DNA of 64,000 nt from Gemmataceae bacterium (GCA_901538445.1 LR594585.1:1193500-1257499); one strand, 5' to 3'; counted from the stretch's first letter, positions 54,601-63,002 are shown. The notes: generated from the sequence alone by a model not told the origin. Program-made: numbers and translations.

Positions 54601-54946
54601 CCATGTCCGGGGCGCTGTCGAACGTGAGCCGGCGGGGCCGGCCGCCGACCGCCGGGGCGACGAACACGTCGTACTGCCCGTGCCGGTTCGAACTGAACGC
54701 GAGCCACTTGCCGTCCGGGCTGAACACCGGGTTGACGTCGTGGGCCTCGTGCATCGTCACCGGTCGGGCGACGCCGCCGATGGCCTCGACGGTCCAGATG
54801 TCGCCGAGGTAGCTGAACGCGATGAGCTTGCCGTCCGGGGAGATGTCGGGCGTGCGGGCGAACTTGATCGGCTCCTGGGCGCTGGCGGGGGAGGTGAAGG
54901 AGAGGGCCAGCAGCAGGGCCGCGGCGATGCGGGTGCGGGATCGCAT
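51638..54946 (-). CDS. Tricorn-like S41 protease with WD40-type propeller and PDZ domain
   Basis: 1102 residues. The signal peptide (MRSRTRIAAALLLALSFTSP) ends near residue 24. The N-terminal two thirds has repeated PD40/WD40-like blades (DISPDGKLIAFSYLGDIWTV, PVFSPDGKWLAFSSNRHG and many more). A PDZ segment (KPGDVVLSIDRVDLTAKV) follows, then the S41 peptidase core, with VIDVRYNGGGFTH and NNRSYSDAEIFPHAFRALGL containing the nucleophile Ser. A C-terminal Pro-rich tail follows. Tricorn-type proteases degrade peptides; this one is exported and probably periplasmic. Confidence 0.85.
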   Translation of the reverse strand: MRSRTRIAAALLLALSFTSPASAQEPIKFARTPDISPDGKLIAFSYLGDIWTVEAIGGVARPVTMHEAHDVNPVFSPDGKWLAFSSNRHGQYDVFVAPAVGGRPRRLTFDSAPDMVTGWSPDGKAVVFSSSRGTEFPANLNCYTVPFDGGTETKLPLFEGKEAHLSPVGGYVAFVRGPGTWYRRGYRGSSNDDIWVGNLDGTSQKQLTTFDGQDGSPMWAPDGRKMYYVTEQGSKPGCANIVAQNLGPGGVAEGGYLRLTTHDDDTVRRARVSANGEWIVYECGADLWVVGTRLGSAPRKLAIEVNADDKSNTERSVTFTRDATEFALHPEETAAVVTVQGELFLVKLPDGGKATRLTESPAFDHAASFSPDGRTVVFLSDRTGQEEIYLLEADDPEHSEFTRAHKFKVKRLTTSVEGELGPTFSPKGDRIAFLRSGKLWTMKPDGTDQKVLVNETQVFDYDWSPDGSMVVFARMDGSFASELYIVPTDGSSPPKNITRYATYNADVSWSKTGNRVGFIGQRRGLYAPCVLNLQKPGTPGAAGEIDWDDIHLRVDRAAGMAAESVAISPNGSQIAFRHTNSGDDLWVANSNGSSVTRVTTSGQAPKYMRWSRKSSGLIYFLNGSGELRSVRAPGTFASLVGGSVATEPNRVGFQAKMTVRRDEEFAEMFVQCWRALSDSFYDSKHHGADWASVRSRFQPLVGHVAQREDLYALVSLMLGELNASHLGISGKLPTPDEWTADLGLIFDDSYRGPGLKVAEVLKHGPADKRGLNIKPGDVVLSIDRVDLTAKVNVSQLLNNKTGEGVLLDVTSDVKDPKAKRRVEVIGASRDRVSQLMYERWVRQNADAVSKASGGKLGYIHIPSMDDAGLEVFVRSLYSDHFDKDAVVIDVRYNGGGFTHDQVLNYLSGKEHTFFRQRDGGEGLVLRSYDRKWTKPVVVMANNRSYSDAEIFPHAFRALGLGKVVGQATGGFVIGTTSTRLIDGSTFRLPRTGVFTNKGVNMEKQGVVPDVAVEITPDDWARGRDTQLLKAVEVVSDDVRDWKAKKTGIAAGGPAPAPVPPPTPVGNNSGAAPRTPPTPAPMPKGITAPGTPREPEGRIPLAE

Positions 54947-55105
54947 GTGGTGTGTTCCTTCGGTCGGCCCGCTTCACGGACCGTTAACGCGGCTTTCACC
55001 TTCAGTTTACCCCGTCGGCACAACGGGTTCAAAAGGGAATGACGCCCGAGAGTCCGTACTTTGACAGGAGATCCGCCCGAAACGGTGCGACCGGCTCGCC
55101 TCCGG

Positions 55106-55173
55106 TGGTGGGGCAGGCATTCCTGCCTGCTGCCGGAAAGCTCGAGAGGCAGGCAAGAATGCCTGCCCCACCA
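55106..55173. repeat. Long inverted repeat upstream of Nudix gene
   Basis: TGGTGGGGCAGGCATTCCTG... (55106-55128) pairs with ...CAAGAATGCCTGCCCCACCA (55147-55173) with a few mismatches and an 18-base loop. It lies between the divergent S41 and Nudix genes. Confidence 0.65.
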
Positions 55174-55190
55174 GGAAGAATGGGTTCAGC

Positions 55191-55715
55191 ATGACACCGG
55201 CCGAACTGTTCCGCTTCTGCCCGCGGTGCGCGGCCCCGCGCCCGGCCGACAACCACGCGCAGAGCCCGCTCCGGTGCGGCGGGTGCGGGCTGGTGTTCTT
55301 CTTCAACCCGACGGTCGCGGCCGCGGCGTTCGTCCACGACCCGGCCGGCCGCATCCTGCTCATCCGCCGCGAGAAGGAGCCCGCGAAGGGGAAACTCGGC
55401 GTGCCCGGCGGGTTCATCGACTTCGGCGAGGCGGCGGAGGACGGGATGCGCCGCGAGGTCCGCGAGGAGGTCGGGCTCGAACTGACCGACGTGCGGTTCC
55501 TGGTCTCGTTCCCGAACAGCTACTTCTACCGCGAGGTGACGTACCCGGTGGTGGACCTGTACTTCACCGCAACGGCCGTCGCCCCGGACCGAGCGCAGCC
55601 GCTCGATGCGGTGGTGAGTGTCGAGTGGCGGCTCCCGGCTGAGGTGCCGCCCGAGGAGATCGCGTTCCCGTCGATGGCCCTCGCGCTGGAGAAGCTGAAG
55701 GAGAAGACCGGGTGA
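55191..55715 (+). CDS. Nudix hydrolase with N-terminal zinc ribbon
   Basis: 174 residues from ATG 55191. Cys10/Cys13 and Cys29/Cys32 form a zinc ribbon (FCPRCAAPRP...RCGGCGL). The Nudix box is complete at 74-95: GFIDFGEAAEDGMRREVREE, then VG, with the catalytic Glu residues. This layout is like NADH pyrophosphatase (NudC)-type and related Nudix enzymes that clean up nucleotide derivatives. The substrate is not known. The stop lies at the edge of the nested hairpin that separates it from the convergent esterase gene. Confidence 0.85.
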   Translation: MTPAELFRFCPRCAAPRPADNHAQSPLRCGGCGLVFFFNPTVAAAAFVHDPAGRILLIRREKEPAKGKLGVPGGFIDFGEAAEDGMRREVREEVGLELTDVRFLVSFPNSYFYREVTYPVVDLYFTATAVAPDRAQPLDAVVSVEWRLPAEVPPEEIAFPSMALALEKLKEKTG

Positions 55716-55884
55716 TCCGCAGATTACGCAGATGGACGCAGATTTTCAGACAGAAGAGCAGCCATGCTTGGGCGAGCCGTGTGTGTCAACACACGGGTAG
55801 ACGTTCACCCGCGTCATGACTGACGCGGCTCGCCTCAACCACGTCGCCTTCAAATCTGTGTCCATCTGCGTAATCTACGGATCA
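55713..55884. repeat. Nested inverted repeat between convergent genes
   Basis: Outer arms 55713-55746 and 55852-55884 (TGATCCGCAGATTACGCAGA... with TCTGCGTAATCTACGGATCA, mostly paired) enclose inner pairs GGCGAGCCG/CGGCTCGCC (55771-55779, 55826-55834) and smaller hairpins. GATTACGCAGATGGACGCAG-type repeats are common in planctomycete intergenic DNA as I recall. It probably ends transcription from both sides. Confidence 0.65.
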
Positions 55885-55889
55885 CTCTT

Positions 55890-56663
55890 TTATTTCTTCT
55901 GAGCCCGCTTTTGGGCGAACACCCAGTCCCAGAACTCCTTCTCGGCGAACGCCGGTGACCACGAGTTGTGCCCGACCTTGGGGTACTCCGTGTACTTCGG
56001 CCCGCCGCCGGCCTTCTTGAGCGCCTCGACGATGTCGCGCGAGCCGGCCGCGGGCACCACGTTGTCGTCGGCCCCGTGGAACGCCCATAGGGCGACGTGT
56101 GCGATGTCCTTCGCCTTGGCCGGGTCGCCGGCCCCGCAGATCGGCACCACCGCCGCGAACAGCTCCGGCCGCCGCTGCGCCGCGTCGAGCGCCCCGAACC
56201 CGCCCATCGACATGCCGACGACGCTCACCCGGTCCGGGTCGATCGGCAGATCCTTGATGAGCGAGTCGACGAGCGCCAGCGCGAGGTTCAGCGGCTCGCT
56301 GACCTCGGGCGACTTGTAGCTGCCCTTGCCCCACGGAACGTTCACCCATTGTTTGCCGTCCGGGCATTGCGGGACGACGACGAACGCCTTCGCCGCGCCG
56401 ACCTCGGGCCGCGTCATGGGGCTCGGGTTCTTCTCGTTCCAGAACCACACCAACTGCTTCTTGTTGTCGCTCCCCCGCTCGCCGGCCCCGTGGAGCATCA
56501 GCACGAGCGGGTACTTCTTGCCGGCCTCGACGTCGGCCGGCTTGAGCAGCCGGTACGGCAGCGTCTTGCCGTCGGCCTTGAACTCCTTCGCCTCGGGCTC
56601 GGCGGCCGCGCACAGGGCAGGGGAAAGGGCGAACGCGGTCATGGCGGTGAGCACCCGGAACAT
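55890..56663 (-). CDS. Secreted alpha/beta-hydrolase (esterase/phospholipase-like)
   Basis: 257 residues from ATG 56663. The signal peptide (MFRVLTAMTAFALSPALCAA) precedes an alpha/beta fold: LVLMLHGAGERGSDN gives the oxyanion loop, GMSMGGFG is the nucleophile elbow with catalytic Ser, HGADDNVVP supplies Asp, and VGHNSWS gives His. Family members hydrolyse esters; the substrate is unknown. A perfect 31-bp hairpin ends 9 bases upstream of the ATG and includes part of the ribosome site, so translation may be structure-controlled. Confidence 0.82.
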   Translation of the reverse strand: MFRVLTAMTAFALSPALCAAAEPEAKEFKADGKTLPYRLLKPADVEAGKKYPLVLMLHGAGERGSDNKKQLVWFWNEKNPSPMTRPEVGAAKAFVVVPQCPDGKQWVNVPWGKGSYKSPEVSEPLNLALALVDSLIKDLPIDPDRVSVVGMSMGGFGALDAAQRRPELFAAVVPICGAGDPAKAKDIAHVALWAFHGADDNVVPAAGSRDIVEALKKAGGGPKYTEYPKVGHNSWSPAFAEKEFWDWVFAQKRAQKK

Positions 56664-56671
56664 GGGAGATC

Positions 56672-56750
56672 CCTTTCGAGCCACGGGGCTTGCCCCCGTG
56701 GTGCGGCGAAGTGGAGAAGACCACGGGGGCAAGCCCCGTGGCTCGAAAGG
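56672..56750. repeat. Perfect 31-bp inverted repeat upstream of the esterase
   Basis: Arms 56672-56702 and 56720-56750 are fully complementary (CCTTTCGAGCCACGGGGCTT... with the mirror) around a 17-base loop. It lies between the PQQ-type gene stop and the esterase start on the minus strand, overlapping the esterase leader. Confidence 0.8.
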
Positions 56751-56760
56751 AGCCAGCGTA

Positions 56761-58005
56761 TTACTTCTTCTCGATGCGGTACAGCGCCTTCTCGGTGCGG
56801 AGCAGCAGCGCGTCGCCGTCGACGCCGTAGCTGGCGAGGGCGCGCTCGCCCATCTTGTTCGTCGCCACCGGGTCGTAGCTCGGGCCCGGCTTGAACACGG
56901 TCGCGGTGCCGTCCTCGGCGAGCAGGTAGACGTGCCCGTTCGCGAACACCGGGGACGACGAGTACGCCTTCGCGACCCGCTCGCTCCAGCGCTGCTCGCC
57001 GGTCCTGGCGTCGATGCAGGTGACGGTGCCGTCGTCGGCGGCCATGTAGATGGCGTCGCCCACGAGGAGCGGCGAGGCGTTCCGGGGCACGCCCTTCTTG
57101 ATGGTCCAGGCGACGTGCGTGTCGGTCACGTCGCCGGTGCCGTCGGCCTTGATGGCGTAGAAGACCGGGTTGTCGTACCCGGTGCTGAGGTACACGATCC
57201 CGTCGGCGAACAGCGGCTTGGGCACCACCGAGTACCCGTTGTACTTCACCCGCCAGATCTCCTTACCGGTCGCCGGGTCGAGCGCCATCACCACGTCGCT
57301 CCCCTGCGCGACCACCTGCTCCTTGCCGCCGACCGTGATGACGAGCGGCGTCGCGAACGAGAACGGCTTCTTCGGCCTGGCGTTGCGCGGCGTCTGCCAC
57401 GCGACCTTGCCGGTCTTCGCGTCGAGCGCGACCACGGCCTGCTTCTCGATGCCGTCGATGCAGAAGATGAGCTTGTCGGCGACGAGCACCTGCGACCCGC
57501 CGTTGCCGTGGACCGGGGTGTACTTGAGCGTGTCCTGGGCCCACACCTTCGAGCCGTCGGCGGCCTTGAGGCACGCGCTGCCCATGTGCCCGAAGTGGAC
57601 GTACAGGAACCCGCCGTCGAGGATCGGGGTCGGGCTGGCGTGGCTGTTCTTCGAGTGGATCGGCGGGGCGGTCTTGCCGTCCTCCTTGAACACCTCGACG
57701 TCCCAGAGCGTCTTGCCGGTCTTCGCGTCGAGGCACAGCGCACGCAGCGAGTAATCGCCCTTCGCCTCGCCGGGCACCGCGGTCGTCAGGTAGACCTTCC
57801 CGCCGGCGGCGACCGGCGACGACCAGCCGTTGCCGGGGAGTTCGACGCGCCAGGCAACGTTCTTGGTCTTGTCCCACTCGGTCGGGAGCTTGGCGGCGTC
57901 GGCGTGCCCGTCGCCGGTCGCCCCGCGGAACTGGACCCACTCGGCGGCCGCGACCGGCAGCCCGAGCGCGAGGGCGAAGCAAAGTGTGAGGGCGGGGCGC
58001 GGCAT
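56761..58005 (-). CDS. Secreted PQQ-type beta-propeller protein (BamB-like)
   Basis: 414 residues. A signal peptide (MPRPALTLCFALALGLPVAA) precedes repeated blades such as GKVYLTTAVPG, LDAKTGKTLWDVEVF, LDAKTGKVAWQTPR and LDPATGKEIWRVKYNG, the tryptophan-docking pattern of pyrroloquinoline-quinone-type propellers. No enzymatic motif is clear, so it probably serves as a binding or assembly propeller. Such proteins are abundant in planctomycetes. It lies upstream of the esterase on the same strand. Confidence 0.75.
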   Translation of the reverse strand: MPRPALTLCFALALGLPVAAAEWVQFRGATGDGHADAAKLPTEWDKTKNVAWRVELPGNGWSSPVAAGGKVYLTTAVPGEAKGDYSLRALCLDAKTGKTLWDVEVFKEDGKTAPPIHSKNSHASPTPILDGGFLYVHFGHMGSACLKAADGSKVWAQDTLKYTPVHGNGGSQVLVADKLIFCIDGIEKQAVVALDAKTGKVAWQTPRNARPKKPFSFATPLVITVGGKEQVVAQGSDVVMALDPATGKEIWRVKYNGYSVVPKPLFADGIVYLSTGYDNPVFYAIKADGTGDVTDTHVAWTIKKGVPRNASPLLVGDAIYMAADDGTVTCIDARTGEQRWSERVAKAYSSSPVFANGHVYLLAEDGTATVFKPGPSYDPVATNKMGERALASYGVDGDALLLRTEKALYRIEKK

Positions 58006-58512
58006 CGGGGGGACGCTCCGAAAAGTGAGTCGGCGGTGGGAGTGCGTGACAGTGTACGCCCGGCCGAGCGGAGAGTCCGTCGCAATTTCGCGGGAGGTGG
58101 AACCGGGGACTTTGGCGGTCGTGGTGAGCGGGGGCGTGAGACCGGAGCGCGTGGGTCCGTTGCTTCTGGAGCCGGCCCGTGGGGCGTGCCCGCGTCGGGC
58201 CTCACATGAGCCGGCGACAGTGGCGACTCACGGCGCTACGATTGCGCGTGTGCAAAGAAGGGGTGGGGAGGAAAATGGTTCTGGGGGAAGTGGGGGGTGG
58301 GGTCTCCAGAATCAACGCAAACTCTCCAGAAAGACCCGAAACTGTCCAGAATCAACGAAAACTCTCCAGAACCAAGCCCAACTCTCCATAACCAATTCGC
58401 CGCTCGCCAGAAGCAAAGTGTCCCGCACCCCACAACCCCACTGTACCGCCCGGCGCGGCGCGGGGCGATGTCGGATGCTGCCCCGCCCGCCGAGGGCTTT
58501 GGGTGATCGGGC
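58006..58512. other. Gene-free stretch downstream of hybrid kinase
   Basis: No gene seen. It contains the 20-bp tandem repeat array (58301-58400) and, further left, sequence of mixed composition. It must contain the promoter of the PQQ-type gene and the 3' end of the kinase transcript. Confidence 0.45.
58301..58400. repeat. Five-copy 20-bp tandem repeat
   Basis: Five exact-register units of 20 bases (58301, 58321, 58341, 58361, 58381) share a CTCTCCAGAA core with variable middles. The unit is not a multiple of three, so it is not coding. It lies downstream of the hybrid kinase gene and may be a protein-binding array or a slippage product. Confidence 0.75.
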
Positions 58513-61239
58513 TCACGACACCGCGGCCTGTTCCACGAGGGCAACCGGCGCGTCGTCGAGGATCTTGCGGATCGCGGCCGCCAGCGCGCTGGGGGTGTAC
58601 GGCTTCTGGAGGAACCCGGTGCCGGGGTCGGCCGGCAGGTCGGTGACCGGGTGGCCGCTGGCGAACAGCACCGGCACGTGCGGGTCGATCTTGCGGATGA
58701 GCTGCGACGCCTGGCGGCCGGAGAGCTGCGGCATGCTCAGGTCGAGGACCACCAGCGCGACCCGGCCCGCGGCCCGCTCGGCGCGGAACACCTCGACCGC
58801 CTCGGCCCCGTCGGCGGCGAGCACCACGCGGTACCCCTGGCGCTCCAGCGCGCTGCGGGCCATCGCGCGGACGAGCGGCTCGTCGTCGGCCACGAGGATC
58901 ACCTCGCCGCGGCCCCGGTCGAGCTGCGCCAGGAGCTTCGACTCGGTGGCCCCGGCGGCCGGGTCGTGCGGCTCGCCCCGGGGCAGGTACACGTCGAACC
59001 GGCTCCCCGCGCCGACGGCGCTGGAGCACTCGACCCACCCGCCGTGCGCCCGGGCCACGCCGTACACCACCGCGAGCCCCAGCCCGGTGCCCTGGCCGAC
59101 GTCCTTGGTGGTGAAGAACGGCTCGAAGATCTTGGCCCGCACCTCGTCGGTCATCCCCACGCCGGTGTCGGACACGCTGACGCACACGAACCCCGCGGCC
59201 GACGGCGGGGCCTCGGAGCCCGGCGGGCAGGCGTCCGGCGCGTTCGACGTCTCGATCGCGATGGTGCCGCCGTCGGGCATCGCGTCGCGGGCGTTGAGCG
59301 ACAGGTTCATGAGCACCTGCTGCACCTGCACCAGGTCGGCCGCGACCGGGGCCAGGTCCGGGGCCGGGGTCACCCGGATGCCGATCCGCGGGTCGATGGT
59401 GCGGCGGAGCAGCTTGACCGCCCCGGCGACCACGGCGTTGAGGTCCAGGGTCTCGGTCCGCAGCGGCTGGCGGCGGGCGAACCCGAGCATCTGCTTGGTG
59501 AGTTCGGCGGCCTGCTTGGCGGCCCGCTCGGCCGACACGAGCAGCTCGGCCTCCTCGTCCCCGGCCCCGCCCGAGCGGATCAGTTCGAGGTTCCCGAGGA
59601 TGATGGTGAGCAGGTTGTTGAAGTCGTGCGCGATGCCGCCCGCGAGCCGGCCCACGGCCTCCAGCTTGTGCGACTGGCGGAGCTGCTCCTCCAAGCGGTT
59701 CTGCTCGGTCACGTCGCGGCCGGTGACGATGAGCCCGACGACCTCGCCCCCGACGCCCCGGAGCGGGGACACGGCGACGTCGAGCAGGGCCTCGCGGCCG
59801 TTGGGGAACGACGCCCACTCCTTGGCCCGGACCGTCTCGCCGGTGGCCAGCACCTGGTCCTCGACGGCCCGCATCCGGTGGGCCCAGTCCTCGGTGCCGG
59901 ACACCTCGTCCCGCCGCTTGCCGATCATCTCGACGATCGGCACCCCGGTGAGTTCCTCGAACGCCGGGTTCGCGCCCAGGAACCGGCGCTCGCGGTCCTT
60001 GTAGCACACCACGTCGGGGACCGACGCGAACAGCCCCTCCAGCAGCGCGCTGTGCCGGGCCAGGGCCAGCGCGGTCCGCTCCCGCTCGGTCACGTCGCGG
60101 TAGTTGAGCACCACGGCCCGGACGCTCGGGTCGTCGAGCCGGTTGCACCCGTTCATCTCGACGACCCGCACGGTGCCGTCGGCGGCGACCATGCGGACCG
60201 TGCTGGCCACGTCCTCGCCGGGCCGGTTCAGCGCGTCGTCGAACTTCTCCCGGGCCGCGCCCAGGTCGTCCGGGTACGCGAACTCGAACACGTTGCGGCC
60301 GGTGATGGTCGCCGGGTCGTACCCGAGGATGTCCCAGACCGCGGGGGTCGCGTACCGGATCACCCCGGCGTCGTCGAGGAGCATGATCCCGTCGCGGCTC
60401 TTCTCGACCAGCGCCCGGAACCGCTGCTCCCGCTGCCGCAGCGCCTCCTCGGACTGCCGCTGCTCGGTCACGTCCACCAGGCACCCGTCGAGCCGGGTCG
60501 GGCGGCCCGCGGCGTCCCGGACCACCTGGAGCCGGTCCCGGACCCACCGCACGGTGCCGTCGGCCGACACCACCCGGTACTGGGCCTCGGCGTCGGCCGT
60601 CGTGCCCGTGAGCAGCCGGCGGAGCCCGGTGCGGTACGCCTCCCGCTCGGCCGGGTGGATCACGTCGCCCCACTTGAACGGGTGGTCGAAGTAGTCCCCG
60701 GGGCGGCCGGCGAGCCGGGCCAGGAGCGGCGACACGTACCGGAACTGCCACCCGGCGAGCACGTCCGGCCCGGGGGCGCGCTCGGCGCTCCACAGCGCCG
60801 CCGGGGAGTTGCTGAGCACCTGCCGCAGCTCCGACTCGACCCGCCGGGCCTGCGCGAACGCCTGCCGCCGCTCGCGGTCGTCGCGGGCGATGATGAGGCC
60901 GAGCGTGTTGGGCGTGAGGTGCAGCCGCGACACGGTCAGGTTCACCGGGATCCAGGCGTCCTCCTTGGTGCGGAGGAGGAACCCGTCCTGCCCGTGGAAC
61001 ACCATCGTCTTCGTGAACGCGGTGCGGAGCCGCTGGACCCCGCCCTGGGCCTCGTACCGGAACAGGTGGGTGGCCGGGAGCTGCAGGATCTCGAACCGCG
61101 TGAACCCGGTGAGCCGCAGCACGACCGGGTTGACCTCGACGAGGCGGTCGGTCTCCGGGTCGAGCAGGAACAGCGCGTCCCCGATCTCCTGGAGGAGCGC
61201 GTCGGCGAGTTCGGCCTGGTTGTACGTCGTCATCGTCAT
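58513..61239 (-). CDS. Hybrid sensor histidine kinase with PAS domains and receiver
   Basis: 908 residues from ATG 61239. There are four PAS-like sensory domains (about 14-125, 150-280, 285-400, 405-520). The dimerisation segment GGIAHDFNNLLTIILGN has the phosphorylated His near residue 536. The ATP-binding domain has NLSLNARDAMPDGG, DTGVGM and GQGTGLGLAVVYG. The C-terminal receiver has DDE, the phospho-acceptor Asp in LVVLDLSMP near residue 830 and KPYTPSALA. There is no membrane segment, so it senses cytoplasmic signals. It is transcribed after the secreted unknown gene 55 bases upstream. Confidence 0.88.
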   Translation of the reverse strand: MTMTTYNQAELADALLQEIGDALFLLDPETDRLVEVNPVVLRLTGFTRFEILQLPATHLFRYEAQGGVQRLRTAFTKTMVFHGQDGFLLRTKEDAWIPVNLTVSRLHLTPNTLGLIIARDDRERRQAFAQARRVESELRQVLSNSPAALWSAERAPGPDVLAGWQFRYVSPLLARLAGRPGDYFDHPFKWGDVIHPAEREAYRTGLRRLLTGTTADAEAQYRVVSADGTVRWVRDRLQVVRDAAGRPTRLDGCLVDVTEQRQSEEALRQREQRFRALVEKSRDGIMLLDDAGVIRYATPAVWDILGYDPATITGRNVFEFAYPDDLGAAREKFDDALNRPGEDVASTVRMVAADGTVRVVEMNGCNRLDDPSVRAVVLNYRDVTERERTALALARHSALLEGLFASVPDVVCYKDRERRFLGANPAFEELTGVPIVEMIGKRRDEVSGTEDWAHRMRAVEDQVLATGETVRAKEWASFPNGREALLDVAVSPLRGVGGEVVGLIVTGRDVTEQNRLEEQLRQSHKLEAVGRLAGGIAHDFNNLLTIILGNLELIRSGGAGDEEAELLVSAERAAKQAAELTKQMLGFARRQPLRTETLDLNAVVAGAVKLLRRTIDPRIGIRVTPAPDLAPVAADLVQVQQVLMNLSLNARDAMPDGGTIAIETSNAPDACPPGSEAPPSAAGFVCVSVSDTGVGMTDEVRAKIFEPFFTTKDVGQGTGLGLAVVYGVARAHGGWVECSSAVGAGSRFDVYLPRGEPHDPAAGATESKLLAQLDRGRGEVILVADDEPLVRAMARSALERQGYRVVLAADGAEAVEVFRAERAAGRVALVVLDLSMPQLSGRQASQLIRKIDPHVPVLFASGHPVTDLPADPGTGFLQKPYTPSALAAAIRKILDDAPVALVEQAAVS

Positions 61240-61294
61240 TGGGGACAAACTGCGGGGCGGGGTGCGAACGGCGGGCGGACGTTGGCGAGCGGCT

Positions 61295-62257
61295 CTACTT
61301 TCCCGCGGGCCCGACACTCTTAATCGTATGGAGCGGGAACAGCTTGTAGCCGACGTCCACCTCGCCGATCAACCCCACCACGGTCGCCGCGTCCCTCTCG
61401 GCCCCGGTCGTGAGCGGGACCGCCACGAGCCGCTCGGGGCCGCCCGCCGCCTCGACCTCGACCGCGGCGACGTGCGTGTTCGCGTCGGTCGCCAGCACCT
61501 CCAGCCGCGCGAGCTTCTCGTCGAGCGGGACCGCCGGCCCCTTCCGGGACGGCAGTTCGGCCGCGAGCCGCTCGGTGCCGTCCGGGTGGTGGTACAGCAC
61601 CTTCAAGTTGCGGACCCGCACGACCGGGTTGGCCGGCTCCTTCTGGACGATGCGCACCGCCCACTCGGTCCCCGCCTTCGGGGCCGGCAGGGGCTTCGCG
61701 TCCGGGAACGCGACCGCCTTCACCGCCGCCTTGCCCGGCACGCCCGCGACGACCGGCGCGGCCTTGGCGGCCGCCTTCGGGTCCGCGATGCCGAGCGTGT
61801 TCAGCCCCTTGTACTGGAGCGTGCCGACGACCGGCTCCTTCGCCCCCTTCAGCGAGTAGGCGACGGTGAGCTTCTCGTAGTCGTACTTCGCGGACTCGAC
61901 GTGCGCGACCGGGACCAGCGTCAGCACGCCATCGACGAGCGTGGTCGAGACCGGCTCGCGCACCTTCAGCGCGAGCGGCCCGAGCTTCTCCTCGCCGGCC
62001 GCCTTCGGGTCGGCGAGCCACGCGAGCCGCCGCGTGCCGACGGTCAGCTTCGCGCCGGCGACCTTCGTTTCCTTGCCGTCGAGGTCGGTGACGGTGACGA
62101 CCGCCGCGGACGCGGGCGGCTCGTCGGCCGGGCGGGCCGGCAGAACCGCCGCCAGGGAAATCGCGAGCACGCCACACGCCCGAAGCGCGTAGCTCGGCCC
62201 GGACGGGGAGGGGCCGTGGCGGGGCGGGCGCTCGGGGCGTTGTTCTTCGGGTTTCAT
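61295..62257 (-). CDS. Secreted unknown protein
   Basis: 320 residues from ATG 62257. An N-terminal charged stretch is followed by a hydrophobic segment (LRACGVLAISLAAVLPARPA), suggesting export. The rest is beta-rich with repeated V-A-x-V segments (VVTVTDLDGKETKVAGAKLT, VKAVAFPDAKPLPAPKAG) and no recognised motif. I do not know its function. Two tandem TTTCGGGCTTCGA repeats lie at and just upstream of its start. Confidence 0.6.
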   Translation of the reverse strand: MKPEEQRPERPPRHGPSPSGPSYALRACGVLAISLAAVLPARPADEPPASAAVVTVTDLDGKETKVAGAKLTVGTRRLAWLADPKAAGEEKLGPLALKVREPVSTTLVDGVLTLVPVAHVESAKYDYEKLTVAYSLKGAKEPVVGTLQYKGLNTLGIADPKAAAKAAPVVAGVPGKAAVKAVAFPDAKPLPAPKAGTEWAVRIVQKEPANPVVRVRNLKVLYHHPDGTERLAAELPSRKGPAVPLDEKLARLEVLATDANTHVAAVEVEAAGGPERLVAVPLTTGAERDAATVVGLIGEVDVGYKLFPLHTIKSVGPAGK

Positions 62258-62284
62258 TTCGGGCTTCGAGTTTCGGGCTTCGAA
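62257..62284. repeat. Two tandem 14-bp repeats at the start of the secreted unknown gene
   Basis: TTTCGGGCTTCGA repeats at 62257-62270 and 62271-62284, with a further partial copy after them. It overlaps the start codon region of the minus-strand gene. Similar GAAACTCGAA-type repeats are common in planctomycetes as I recall. Confidence 0.55.
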
Positions 62285-62456
62285 TTTTCGGGCAACGGCG
62301 GCGGGTGTTTCATGTTCCGCCGGAACCGAATGAGGGGCAAGGGGAAAAAGTGTGAAGAGGCCGTCTTGCGGACTCGGCGGGGGCGCGACATAATCTCAAA
62401 GGTTTCAGGGAAATGATCCACGACCGTGTGCGGTTTCAGCGGACACCGAGACGGGA

Positions 62457-62963
62457 ATGAGCCGAACCGTGGACGACATATTTCTGCCCTCCGGTCGCCT
62501 TCGTCCGGACATCCTTGATGAGCCGACGGCGCGCGTGCTGAGGGAGTCCCTCTCACTAACCCGTTCGACCAACTGGGATAGCGTCCGAACACCCCACCTG
62601 TTCATGGGGCTCCTCGCCGCGCCGGATTCGGGCGTGGCGAAGTGGGCCAAGCGCCTCGGGGCCGACCTCCCCGGCCTGCTCGACCAGTTCCGCGAGTTAT
62701 TTTGTCAGCAGAACGCCGAACCGGTCCCGCCACTTCTGCTCAACCGCGAATTCCTGTCCGACAACGTCATCCGCCTGCTCCGCGACGCGCACGGCCGCGC
62801 CGGCGACTGCGGCCGCCACAGCGTCACCCCGATGGACCTGCTCATCACGCTGTTCACGACGCCGAACAGCATCGTGGCGGAGTGCTTCGAGCGCATCGGC
62901 GTGACCGCCGCCAAGCTCACCGAACTCGCCGTCCTCGCCGAGCGCGACGTGCCGATCAAGTGA
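62457..62963 (+). CDS. Clp-N-domain-like protein
   Basis: 168 residues from ATG 62457. Two Clp-repeat-like halves are seen (TARVLRESLSLTRSTNWDSV, TPHLFMGLLAAPDSGVAKWA and, in the second half, NVIRLLRDAHGRAGDCGRHS with TPMDLLITLFTTPNSIVAEC). It has no ATPase domain, so it is a stand-alone adaptor-like domain. It may modulate a Clp protease or bind other proteins. Confidence 0.6.
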   Translation: MSRTVDDIFLPSGRLRPDILDEPTARVLRESLSLTRSTNWDSVRTPHLFMGLLAAPDSGVAKWAKRLGADLPGLLDQFRELFCQQNAEPVPPLLLNREFLSDNVIRLLRDAHGRAGDCGRHSVTPMDLLITLFTTPNSIVAECFERIGVTAAKLTELAVLAERDVPIK

Positions 62964-63002
62964 AGTGACGTGAGAGCGTGTGCGACAGGGGCGACCTCGG
63001 GC

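Noticed and set aside
49583-55042. 1819-codon plus-strand open frame
   Set aside because: Antisense to the carotenoid and S41 genes, low-complexity and without a domain.
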